From: RGIG2041 sp045546315
Lineage (GTDB): Bacteria; Bacillota; Clostridia; UBA1381; UMGS1253
Length of the DNA: 14,355 bases
NCBI GenBank assembly: GCA_045546315.1
Contig: JAZQCN010000127.1
Location: 1-14,355, forward strand
Reading direction: 5' to 3'
Part shown: positions 7,901 to 14,355 of the stretch, piece by piece
How the letters are laid out: every line of letters begins with the position of its first letter
How positions within the stretch are numbered: the first letter of the stretch is position 1
Translations under genes and position numbers: made by a program
Notes under the pieces: generated by a model
Told to the model about the DNA's origin: nothing
What the model saw: only the letters and a program-made list of their open reading frames with translations
Databases searched by the model: none

Positions 7901-9560
7901 ACAGACAGCCGTAGCCCTCCATAATCTGCGCCGTAACGAAGGTAGAATTCATCCCCGACCAATCCGGCCAGCTGCCGTAGTAAATTGCTTCATCATACGC
8001 GCGGTCAAGATAGGCAGTATTCTGCTCTATCATACCGACAAACGAAAGTGCAACCAAGCGTCCCTTTGCCTCTCTCGCCGACTCCAAAACATTGTTTCTC
8101 GAGTTTAGCTTCCACTCGACCATCGCCATTTTCATCGCATCGTCTGCCGCTTTTTTAATACCGGCATACCACCGCTTCGTAAAGTAGTCCAGGTTGACTT
8201 TTTCACGCATTGCAGTCCAATCGGTAACAAACACGCGCGGATGCGCTACAAGATTGTTTACAAAGCTTTTTTCGGAAAGCTCATTTTTCGGCTTCACATT
8301 CTCCCAGTAAAGCTTGGTGCCGACAAACATGGTTTCTACAACCGGCTTTACGGCTGAATATATTTTTAAATTATCCAAATATAAAAGCGCATTATTGCTT
8401 GTACTCGTAGCAAAGCTCAGCTCAATGGCTTCCGGGCCGCTGAGGGCAAAGCTCTTATTTTCGATTGCTGTTCCGTTGACCGTACCGCTTGCCGTGCCGT
8501 TTGCCAAATCAATTTCCAGGTGTACATAGTGCCAGCCGTTTTCTTCACCTGTCGTATTCGCGGTAACGGACAAAAAGCTTTCCACCTTCGTCTTTGCCTG
8601 ATACAGCTCTACAAAAAGTCCGGAATCCGCCTTGTGTGCAACTGCGAAATCAACCACATATTTTTTAGCGGCAGCATTCAAGCTGAAGCGAACCTGCGGT
8701 CCGTGCACCTTATTGTCCAGCACGCCGAAGCGGAGCATCCTGTCGCCTTCTATATCCACGACCTCCACATAATCCGTTGCTGTTGAAAACGGATTTTCTT
8801 CTCCGCCGTCTGTCTTGAGCACCGTTTGCTTCGCCGTCGCTACGGTTGCGTTTGAAAAATCCGTGTCCCAAACGGCGTGCATACCTGCTGGTGCTTTAGT
8901 CTTTGCTGCCGCAGTTTCCGGCATGAAGCCATCGCCTACAGCCGGCGCCTCCGGCGCTACATACGGTGTTTCGCGCTCGCCCGAAGTGGTCAGCTTGATT
9001 TCATCATAATAAACCTCGAGCCCCGAAAAGCGTATCTGCGCCGCAGGCGGCATACCGAAGGAATCAAGCTTGCCATCTTCACTTTTTTTGCCGTTCACGG
9101 AAATGGTATAGCTTGCTTTTTCCAAATCAAGAAACACATCAACCGTTGTCCACTTATCCGCTCTCCCTTTAAACAGCGTAACGATCTGACCATTTTCCGC
9201 ATTATTTAAGGTAACAATCGAGGTCGCCTCATTGCCCTTTGTTTTAAAAGAGAGCGTTAAATCCTTGTACTTTGTAAAATCCGCCGTAAGTCTTGCAAAC
9301 GGACCGCCGCCTTTGCCGCATTCGCAGTCTGCGGCATGATGCACAAACAGCGCTTTGCCGCCATCCGTTTCCGCAATACGCGCAAGGTAGCGATTTGCCT
9401 CATTTTCCAGCACATACATCCCGGTTGGTTTATCGCCAGTATTGACGGCTTCAAAATCGTTTTCATACAAAACAATTTTCTCTGCCGCAAAGACAGGCAC
9501 ACTTCCGATATACGAAAGCATCAGTATCATCGCCAGAACACACGCAAGCCCTTTTTTCAT
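4998..9560 (-). CDS. Secreted multidomain heparinase II/III-like polysaccharide lyase (copy A)
   Basis: This is a 1,520-residue exported protein. A signal peptide ends near VFAA (residues 23-26). Modules in order: concanavalin/LamG-like sandwich (about 28-192), Pro/Ala-rich linker (about 193-226), second sandwich (about 228-403), alpha/alpha-toroid lyase domain (about 438-760, from AHPRVFV), heparinase II/III-type beta-sandwich (about 765-1012), copper-amine-oxidase-N-like module with two RTL[VI]P repeats (about 1047-1172), a cadherin-like or Ig-like module (about 1178-1258), F5/8C discoidin-like carbohydrate-binding module (about 1288-1422) and a bacterial Ig-like (Big_2-type) module (about 1442-1520). 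Candidate catalytic elements are NWNPVCN (598-604), Tyr652 in SYWNAG and His811/His813 in HQHLSLG. It probably cleaves uronic-acid polysaccharides by beta-elimination outside the cell. AAGGAG lies 8 nt before the ATG. No LPXTG or S-layer-homology anchor is visible. Compared with copy B it lacks the PEG and second Tyr around the active-site Tyr. Substrate and PL family are unassigned. Confidence 0.95.
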   Translation of the reverse strand: MKKGLACVLAMILMLSYIGSVPVFAAEKIVLYENDFEAVNTGDKPTGMYVLENEANRYLARIAETDGGKALFVHHAADCECGKGGGPFARLTADFTKYKDLTLSFKTKGNEATSIVTLNNAENGQIVTLFKGRADKWTTVDVFLDLEKASYTISVNGKKSEDGKLDSFGMPPAAQIRFSGLEVYYDEIKLTTSGERETPYVAPEAPAVGDGFMPETAAAKTKAPAGMHAVWDTDFSNATVATAKQTVLKTDGGEENPFSTATDYVEVVDIEGDRMLRFGVLDNKVHGPQVRFSLNAAAKKYVVDFAVAHKADSGLFVELYQAKTKVESFLSVTANTTGEENGWHYVHLEIDLANGTASGTVNGTAIENKSFALSGPEAIELSFATSTSNNALLYLDNLKIYSAVKPVVETMFVGTKLYWENVKPKNELSEKSFVNNLVAHPRVFVTDWTAMREKVNLDYFTKRWYAGIKKAADDAMKMAMVEWKLNSRNNVLESAREAKGRLVALSFVGMIEQNTAYLDRAYDEAIYYGSWPDWSGMNSTFVTAQIMEGYGCLYDWGYDYLTAEQKKTLVGIMKKHGFPDFLYHYVHMDGFAGKDSGNWNPVCNEAAIACALAIADEEPLLAEYILETAPPTIWNAMVEYSPQGSYEETVSYWNAGTMNISFIAWFMDHAFKPDFVVPADYDVSGMDGMSLTAEYPIYGHGPAGMFNYGDCVSGYQSSPALYWAAATYDKPQYAWWANNVQVKHGAGMDGQYLVAALCFYNPEKAYYVPGAFPLDKFYNADGYHNAAWLRSSWNDDTAVYAAMQGGPVGGHQHLSLGTYVIDYMGKRFIRQINYYDYALDFGDLTMAYYRRGEGYNTLIANPTRGEDILKKGVAKQIAHGTSAGTAFGVFDMTSTNNDYADAKRGIMLTDNRRRVIIQDEVTAKKPSEFYWFANTDASVKIAPDGKSALLTIDGDRMLARIIQAPAEARFELAERKSLFADVNNVISGDEGMKLQLHFEDKTELELCVEYVALKDGEGIPAPWSYTKMENWSANDNDESAIAAAGSNVVLKLGTPNAIANGAKTMVDTNNAEVVPFTENGRTLVPVRFISESFGASVSWDEQTQTVGVKYLDKDIKLVIGSNEMQVNGKTVLLDVPANTYNSRTLIPLRALVEALGMKVFWDDRGLISIGITDAAYTEEQIVKIIGELDLRVAVNGKDALMFDTAQTAYALDIKAGEAIPQISASVNGTPVEVVQVNAIGESASFTAYGKNYTVLMQADAFEGIIGNKDRGVLQSLEIGVAGVAGPDYDTFIYVEDLTDSTNWEKYPKRGIVDGVINEEIKNRWAAEGDGEWISMDFGAVKTIHSMAFAGVNQNTRVYNFDVLISNDNASWTTVHTSGAPKTTDIMSIIPLGGVQARYVKLVCHGSNESAWNTYAEVRFYESAAQQAEDISYWPIYFAERKLSGAPGEQLQLTLSGTDAFRSIVTVRPDAAVAYKVADESIAKIAADGTISFLKAGTTTVTVTVTQDGYTASSTATIVVE
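5000..5138 (-). repeat. Highly conserved 3' block of lyase copy A
   Basis: This block encodes the last 46 residues of copy A (1475-1520). They match copy B (9732-9870) at 43 of 46 positions, while the preceding 33 residues of the same module match at only 10 of 33. The match extends at the DNA level through the stop codon (TGAATTATTCGAC, plus strand, in both). Confidence 0.8.
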
Positions 9561-9597
9561 GTTGCCATCTCCTTTTTATGTAGATTTCACACTTTCA

Positions 9598-9625
9598 ATT
9601 ATACCCCATAAAAACGCCATTTCAA
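9598..9625 (-). promoter_or_regulatory. Predicted sigma-A-type promoter of lyase copy A
   Basis: On the minus strand TTGAAA (9620-9625) and a perfect TATAAT (9598-9603) are 16 bp apart. Transcription would start near 9591, giving a leader of about 30 nt that includes AAGGAG (9569-9574). With the terminator at 9685-9716 just upstream, copy A appears to be transcribed independently of copy B. This is the strongest promoter match in the window. Confidence 0.75.
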
Positions 9626-9631
9626 TGAACA

Positions 9632-9642
9632 AAATTAAGCAT
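9632..9642 (-). repeat. 11-bp word shared with the AraC-gene promoter (copy 2)
   Basis: The minus strand reads ATGCTTAATTT, identical to 4073-4083. It ends 6 bp upstream of the -35 box of lyase copy A, where an AraC-type activator often binds. Function as an operator is only a hypothesis. Confidence 0.25.
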
Positions 9643-9684
9643 TTTTCCGTTTTTTTGCATAATATTAAGATTTCTCACGCAAAA

Positions 9685-9716
9685 AAAGTACCGATGGATT
9701 ATTCCATCGGTACTTT
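9685..9716 (-). terminator. Intrinsic terminator of lyase copy B
   Basis: A perfect 14-bp inverted repeat (arms 9685-9698 and 9703-9716, loop of 4) starts 13 bp after the TAA of copy B. On the minus strand the second arm runs into seven T residues (9681-9687). The stem contains the same TACCGATGGA core as the hairpin after copy A. Confidence 0.93.
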
Positions 9717-9729
9717 GAATTGCACTGAA

Positions 9730-12700
9730 TTATTCGACTACAATTGTCGCCGTCGCGCTTGCAGTATAGCCGTCCTGCGTTGCGGTAACGGTGACGGTGG
9801 TTGTACCTGCCTTTAAGAAGGAAATGGTTCCGTCTGCTGCAATGGTTGCAATGCTTTCGTCTGCCACCTTATAAACCACGGTGGATTCCTGACGAATTGC
9901 AAATGCTGCCTTGCCTGCATCTACGCCCTCTACCTTCACGGTAGCGGTTGTCCCCGCCTTGCCGGAAAGACCACTCGAGCCAAAGTAAGCCGGCCAGTAG
10001 GAAACATCCTCTGCCTGCTGTGCCGCACTTTCGTAGAAGCGCACCTCTGCGTAGGTATTCCATGCGTTTGTATTGTTACCCTTACCGATAATCTTTACAT
10101 ATCTTGCCTGCACATCGCCGAGCGGAATCAGATACATAATATCGTTTGTCGGCTGTGCGCCACCCGTGTGCACGAGCTTATAGTTTACGCCGTCTGTGGA
10201 TACCTCTACATCAAAGTCGTATGCACGGCTCGTCTGCGTTACACCTGCAAAGCCCATCGAGTGTACATTCTTCACGCTGCCGAAGTCCATCTGAATCCAG
10301 CCTTCGCCCTGCGCTGCCCAGCGGTTTTCCGTGGAGGTATTGATCACGCCGTCCACGATACCGCGCTTCGGATAGGTTGCAAAGCCGGTGGAGTCTATCA
10401 AATCCTCTACATAGATAAAGGTGTTGTAGGCCGGTACGCCTGCGCCTTCCAGCGACAGCTTCACATCTAAGATTACGCCCGGGTCCTTATGACCTAAAAC
10501 GCCCTCAAATGCATACGGCTGCAGCTTAAAGGTATAGTTTTTGCCGTCAACGGTTACAACTGCGCTTTCGCCGATTGCAGCTGCCTGCGTTGCGGAAACG
10601 GTCTGTGCACCATGCGTCAGCACTTCAACCGTCGGCAGAGCCTCGCCTGCCTTAACATCGATTGCGTAAGCATCACGATCGAGCTCGAAGAAGGCAACAT
10701 CCTTGCCGTTGACCTTCACGCGAACATCTAACTCTGCAATCAGCTTCACGATTTGTGCTTCGTCGTAGCTGATGTTTTCACCAATCACGATTAAGCCACG
10801 ATCATCCCAGAAAACCTCCTTGCCGAGCGCTTCAACGAGTGCGCGCAGCGGAATGAGCGTTCTGGAGTTATAGGTATTCGCCGGTGTATCCAAAAGTACG
10901 GTTTCGCCGTTTACGGTCATTTCATTCGAGCCGATAACGAGCTTGATTTCCTTGTCTTCATAGTTTACAAGCACGGTCTGGGTTGCTTCCTGCCAGCCGA
11001 CTCTCGCGCCGAAGGATTCGGAAATAAAGCGCACCGGTACAAGTGTTCTGGAGTTTTCCGTAAACGGAACAACATCGGCGTTGTTTGTATCCACAAATGT
11101 CTTTTGTCCGTTTGCAATTGCATTCGGTGTGCCGAGCTTTAATACAACATTGGAGCCTGCAAGTGCGGTTGCGGTCATACCGTTATCATTTGCGCTCCAG
11201 CTCTCCATCGGTACATATGCGCTCGCTACCGGAATGCCTTCACCCGGCTTCAATGCTACATATTCAACCGCGAGATTGAGCTCTGTCTTATCCTTTAAGT
11301 GGATAAACAGCTTCTGACCGCCCTTGTTTGCGTCAATCTGCGTTACGCTTTCAAACAGAGACTTTCTGTCCATCATTTCAAACTTGGCTTCTGCCGGTCC
11401 TTCAATGATGCGCGCAAGCACTCTTGCATCGTCGATGGTTAAAAGTGCACTCTTACCGTCCTTTGCAATGGCGATGCTTGCATCGGTGTTTGCAAACCAG
11501 TAAAATTCGGACGGTGCATTTGCTACAACCTCATCTTGTACGATGATGCGGCTACGGTTGTCTGTCAGCATCATACCGCGCTTTGCAGACTTGTAATCTG
11601 CGTAGGTTTCGGTTGTATCAAGAACGATAAATGCGGTATTATCACTTGTGCCGCTCTTGATTGTTCTTGCAACTGCGCTGCTGATCTGGCTCGCCGTTGC
11701 CGACGGGTTGATCACCAGACAGTTCGAGGATTCGTCTCTCTTATAATAGGTTTCAGCCTTCGCTACCTTGAGCGCATAATCGTAGCTGTTGAGCTGGCGC
11801 ACAAAGCGCTTGCCCATAAAGTCGATTACATAAGTACCCAGGGAAAGGTGCTGATGGTTTGCCTTGTTGTTACCGCCCTGAATTGCGCCGAACAGCGCTG
11901 TCGATTCATCCCACGAGGAGCGCATCGAGCCGCCGTTTACGCCATCCTGCGAGGTATAGAACTTATCGAGCGGGAATGCGCCCGGTACATTGTAGGCATT
12001 GTCTGCATCGTACCACGCGAGCGCCGCAAAGGCACTGTAGCCGCCCAGGAAGGTATCCATACCGAGCTGGCGGTTATCCTGCCACCAAGCGTAGTGCGGC
12101 TTGTTAAAGCGGTTTGCCACCCAATACATAACCTCACAGCTTGTATGCCCTGTCGAGCAGTCGCCGTAGTTAAAGCGGCCTGCCGGACCATCGTAGTAAA
12201 TGCCGTAGTCTGCGGTATCTGCGATGCCCGGTGCCTGCCAGTAGATGTAGTCATCCGGCAGCTTAAAGCCTTCTACAAAGGCATTTTCCAAAAAGTCTGT
12301 TGCATAAATCAGGAAGGTTGTACCGTAATCCCAATAGGAAACGCCCTCCGGATAGCCGCCCTGCGGTGCATACGGCGGAAGCGCATTCTGGATAAACGGC
12401 GGCACAGTTTCTAAGAAATACTCGGAAACGAGCGGCGTTTCATCTGCAGAAGCAAGCGCCCATGCGATAATGGTTGCGTTACATACCGGGTTCCAGTTGA
12501 TTGTTCCCGTTACAAAGTTTGTATTGGAAACCTGACCGTTATATGCATAGATAAAGTCCGGAAGTGCCTTATCGTGTACGATGTCGATAATCGCTTGTCT
12601 CTGCTCCGGTGTCAAATCATCGTGCAGCCAGTCGTATGCATATGCATAGCCCTGCAGAATTTCTGCAGTTACCAGCGTCGAGGTAAAGCCCGACCAGTCT

Positions 12701-14343
12701 TCCCATTCACCGTAGGCAAGCATTTCCTCATACGCCTTATCCAGATACTTCTTCTCGCCCGTAATCTTATACATAAACGCGAGCGGTGCAATTCTGTTAC
12801 GCGCACTTCTTGCGGATTCAAGCACATTGCCGCGCGTGTTGACAATGCGGTCAACCGGCTTGGTTGTAAGCGCACCGTCTGCCTGCTGCTTAATATTATT
12901 ATACCACTGCTTTGTCATGTAGTTATCGTCGATTTTGTCGCGCATTTCATCCCAGTTATGCACGAACAGACGCGGATGCGCCGTTACATTTTTAACAAAG
13001 CTTGCAGAGGATAACTCCTTGCTCGGCTTTACGTTGTCCCAGTAAATTTCCTGGTTGCCCAAAAGCGGACCTTCAATCTTTACTTCTTGCATTGTATAGT
13101 GCGTAATACCGTCCACATAAATCACTTCATCCGGATTGATTGTACCGCACAAGAGCAGCTCGAAGGTTGCCTTATCCGTAACCTCGATTTGCGTCTGCTC
13201 AAGTGCTGTGCCGTTAATATCGGCATCGATTACATTCTTTTCTGTATCCACAACAAGATGCAGGTAGTTCCAGTCCTCTACCTTCATACCATTCTTGCCC
13301 GGCTTAACGCTGATTTTCGTGCCAAGCTTGTTACCGTCAGCTCTGTACTGCACATAAATATTCGATTTTTCGCCGACCGGCATAATCGCAAAAATGAATT
13401 CCTGCGTTGTTACGCCCGGGTTAACCTGAATTTCTACGCGCGGACCGTGCTGCTTACCGTCGGTTGCCCAATAGCGCATCATTCGGTTGCCGCCGGCATC
13501 TACAATCTGCGTAAAGTCCGTACCGCCGCTAAAAATCTTACTGCCCTTGATTTTTGTGTTAAACGCCTTCGTTGTAACGGCTGCATCATCAAAATTCGTA
13601 TTGATAAACACATGCGCGTCCTTCGGGATTTGCGGAAGCGCTGCCGGCGATGCCGGTACAAAAGCAGGCTCTGCTGCCGGGTCTGCCGGTGTTTCGGTTG
13701 TCGTACCGGTACCTGTGCCGGTGCCTGCGCCTTCCACAGCCGTAATCTTCAAATCGTCAAAATACGCACCCTCGCCCGGATTCGGCATGCCTGCACCAAA
13801 GCGCAACGTACAACCCGCCGGATCCTCGATTTCGTGAATGTCGCCGCTCTTACCGGCTTTGCCGTTCACCGTTGTGCTGTATTTCATATCCGACAAATTT
13901 ACTTCAACAACAACATCTGTCCAATCCTTAGCCTCATCAGACCAGAAGGTTGTTGTCTTTTTCGCCGCCTTGGAATACAGACCGATGCTCGGCTTTGTAC
14001 CGTTCGTCTTTGCCTTAAAGCGAATGGTCAGGCTCGTATATTTACTAATATCCAGCGCAAAGTTTGCACGCGGACCGGTTTGTCCTTCCGCTTCGTTGCC
14101 CTCGGCACGGTGGATATACAGCACACCGTTGCCGTCGACCTTAGCGCCTCTGACGAGCGCTTCTTTTTCAGCATTTTCCGTTACACTCAAGCCGTTTGGC
14201 TTGCCGCCCTCTGCCAGCGAGTTAAAATCGCTTTCAAAAAGCACTTTTTCCGTGTCTGCTGCAAATACCGGGAGTGTGCCCATAGTGGTCAGCACCATAA
14301 TGCACGCCAGTAAGGTTGCCAGCAGCTTCTTTGCATTTTTCAT
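9730..14343 (-). CDS. Secreted multidomain heparinase II/III-like polysaccharide lyase (copy B)
   Basis: This is a 1,537-residue exported paralogue of copy A with the same module order. Signal peptide with predicted cut near VFAA (26-29); concanavalin/LamG-like sandwich (about 31-203); Gly-Thr repeat then Pro/Ala linker (205-241); second sandwich (about 242-418); toroid lyase domain (about 455-775, from AHPRLFV); heparinase II/III-type beta-sandwich (about 785-1032); copper-amine-oxidase-N-like module (about 1066-1190); cadherin-like or Ig-like module (about 1197-1275); F5/8C module (about 1308-1440); Big_2-type module (about 1459-1537). The active-site region keeps the more usual form: NWNPVCN (616-622), YPEGVSYWDYG (664-674, Tyr670) and HQHLSLG (830-836). 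It probably degrades an uronic-acid polysaccharide outside the cell. GGAGGAG lies 5 nt before the ATG; the promoter is beyond the window edge. No cell-wall anchor motif is seen. Lyase superfamily membership is likely; the exact substrate is unknown. Confidence 0.95.
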   Translation of the reverse strand: MKNAKKLLATLLACIMVLTTMGTLPVFAADTEKVLFESDFNSLAEGGKPNGLSVTENAEKEALVRGAKVDGNGVLYIHRAEGNEAEGQTGPRANFALDISKYTSLTIRFKAKTNGTKPSIGLYSKAAKKTTTFWSDEAKDWTDVVVEVNLSDMKYSTTVNGKAGKSGDIHEIEDPAGCTLRFGAGMPNPGEGAYFDDLKITAVEGAGTGTGTGTTTETPADPAAEPAFVPASPAALPQIPKDAHVFINTNFDDAAVTTKAFNTKIKGSKIFSGGTDFTQIVDAGGNRMMRYWATDGKQHGPRVEIQVNPGVTTQEFIFAIMPVGEKSNIYVQYRADGNKLGTKISVKPGKNGMKVEDWNYLHLVVDTEKNVIDADINGTALEQTQIEVTDKATFELLLCGTINPDEVIYVDGITHYTMQEVKIEGPLLGNQEIYWDNVKPSKELSSASFVKNVTAHPRLFVHNWDEMRDKIDDNYMTKQWYNNIKQQADGALTTKPVDRIVNTRGNVLESARSARNRIAPLAFMYKITGEKKYLDKAYEEMLAYGEWEDWSGFTSTLVTAEILQGYAYAYDWLHDDLTPEQRQAIIDIVHDKALPDFIYAYNGQVSNTNFVTGTINWNPVCNATIIAWALASADETPLVSEYFLETVPPFIQNALPPYAPQGGYPEGVSYWDYGTTFLIYATDFLENAFVEGFKLPDDYIYWQAPGIADTADYGIYYDGPAGRFNYGDCSTGHTSCEVMYWVANRFNKPHYAWWQDNRQLGMDTFLGGYSAFAALAWYDADNAYNVPGAFPLDKFYTSQDGVNGGSMRSSWDESTALFGAIQGGNNKANHQHLSLGTYVIDFMGKRFVRQLNSYDYALKVAKAETYYKRDESSNCLVINPSATASQISSAVARTIKSGTSDNTAFIVLDTTETYADYKSAKRGMMLTDNRSRIIVQDEVVANAPSEFYWFANTDASIAIAKDGKSALLTIDDARVLARIIEGPAEAKFEMMDRKSLFESVTQIDANKGGQKLFIHLKDKTELNLAVEYVALKPGEGIPVASAYVPMESWSANDNGMTATALAGSNVVLKLGTPNAIANGQKTFVDTNNADVVPFTENSRTLVPVRFISESFGARVGWQEATQTVLVNYEDKEIKLVIGSNEMTVNGETVLLDTPANTYNSRTLIPLRALVEALGKEVFWDDRGLIVIGENISYDEAQIVKLIAELDVRVKVNGKDVAFFELDRDAYAIDVKAGEALPTVEVLTHGAQTVSATQAAAIGESAVVTVDGKNYTFKLQPYAFEGVLGHKDPGVILDVKLSLEGAGVPAYNTFIYVEDLIDSTGFATYPKRGIVDGVINTSTENRWAAQGEGWIQMDFGSVKNVHSMGFAGVTQTSRAYDFDVEVSTDGVNYKLVHTGGAQPTNDIMYLIPLGDVQARYVKIIGKGNNTNAWNTYAEVRFYESAAQQAEDVSYWPAYFGSSGLSGKAGTTATVKVEGVDAGKAAFAIRQESTVVYKVADESIATIAADGTISFLKAGTTTVTVTATQDGYTASATATIVVE
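9732..9870 (-). repeat. Highly conserved 3' block of lyase copy B
   Basis: This is the partner of 5000-5138. It encodes residues 1492-1537, with only three amino-acid differences from copy A. Direct reading shows most differences are single scattered bases. Confidence 0.8.
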
Positions 14344-14348
14344 TTTTT

Positions 14349-14355
14349 CTCCTCC
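14349..14355 (-). promoter_or_regulatory. Ribosome binding site of lyase copy B at the window edge
   Basis: GGAGGAG on the minus strand lies 5 nt before the ATG at 14343. It supports this start, which is also followed directly by a good signal peptide. Everything further upstream is outside the window. Confidence 0.85.

Noticed and set aside
9604..9625. Catabolite-repression (cre) site in the lyase promoter
   Set aside because: TGAAATGGCGTTTTTA has a loosely similar left half but no matching palindromic right half.
4951..9716. The shared TACCGATGGA hairpins as mobile-element ends or CRISPR-like repeats
   Set aside because: Each sits just after a stop codon with U-rich ends and a 4-base loop, which a terminator explains fully. 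There is no repeat array, transposase or target-site duplication.
13087..14313. Plus-strand open frame of 408 codons opposite lyase copy B, and similarly 11536-12414
   Set aside because: The complementary strand encodes conserved modules shared with the paralogue. The translations have Cys/Arg-rich shadow composition, and other frames opposite copy A break up at equivalent positions.
9482..14343. Lipoprotein signal in the lyases (LAC at residues 5-7 of copy A, LLAC at 11-14 of copy B)
   Set aside because: The Cys lies at the start of the hydrophobic core rather than after it, and a good signal peptidase I site (VFAA) follows in both.
4998..14343. Naming the lyases as heparin, alginate or chondroitin lyases
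   Set aside because: The fold is shared by many PL families with different substrates, and the active-site strings do not settle which one applies.

Overview
The window looks like part of a carbohydrate-degradation locus from a Gram-positive, clostridia-like Bacillota bacterium, probably a gut or plant-fibre degrader. This is inferred from three things. Shine-Dalgarno sites are strong (AAGGAG/GGAGGAG type). Two secreted enzymes carry a copper-amine-oxidase-N-like module together with F5/8C and Ig-like modules, a mixture common in Clostridia and Paenibacillus. The signal peptides and intrinsic terminators are of Gram-positive type. No mobile element, tRNA, rRNA or CRISPR array is visible.

Layout from left to right. 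(1) Positions 1-3967, minus strand: a two-gene operon. A GH95-like glycoside hydrolase with an extra C-terminal beta-sandwich (920-3967) is followed after 2 bp by a polysaccharide-deacetylase-like protein (1-917) that is cut by the window edge. Neither has a signal peptide, so both should be cytoplasmic. (2) Positions 3968-4100: a compact divergent promoter region. (3) Positions 4101-4952, plus strand: an AraC-family regulator, the likely local switch. (4) Positions 4951-4982: a perfect hairpin serving as a shared terminator between convergent genes. (5) Positions 4998-9560 and 9730-14343, minus strand: two tandem paralogues of about 1,520-1,540 residues. Each is a secreted heparinase II/III-like polysaccharide lyase with two N-terminal concanavalin-like modules and four C-terminal accessory modules. 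The first gene has its own consensus promoter. The second ends in its own terminator, so each is probably transcribed separately. Their terminators share the same 10-bp stem core.

Working model (inference): the two extracellular lyases cut an uronic-acid polysaccharide. Imported, possibly fucosylated or galactosylated and acetylated fragments are then trimmed in the cytoplasm by the GH95-like enzyme and the deacetylase-like protein, under AraC-type control. The substrate cannot be read from the sequence. A rhamnogalacturonan-type pectin is the mildly favoured guess, because the GH95-like enzyme ends in a domain resembling those on rhamnogalacturonan-processing enzymes.

The most interesting points are: active-site differences between the paralogous lyases; a heparinase-like His motif lacking its usual acidic partners; an apparent paired N-to-Q and D-to-E substitution at the GH95 catalytic base; a sharp conservation boundary in the last module of the lyases; and an 11-bp word shared by two promoters. 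Every position has been assigned to a gene or a short intergenic region; no gene-free stretch exceeds 170 bp.
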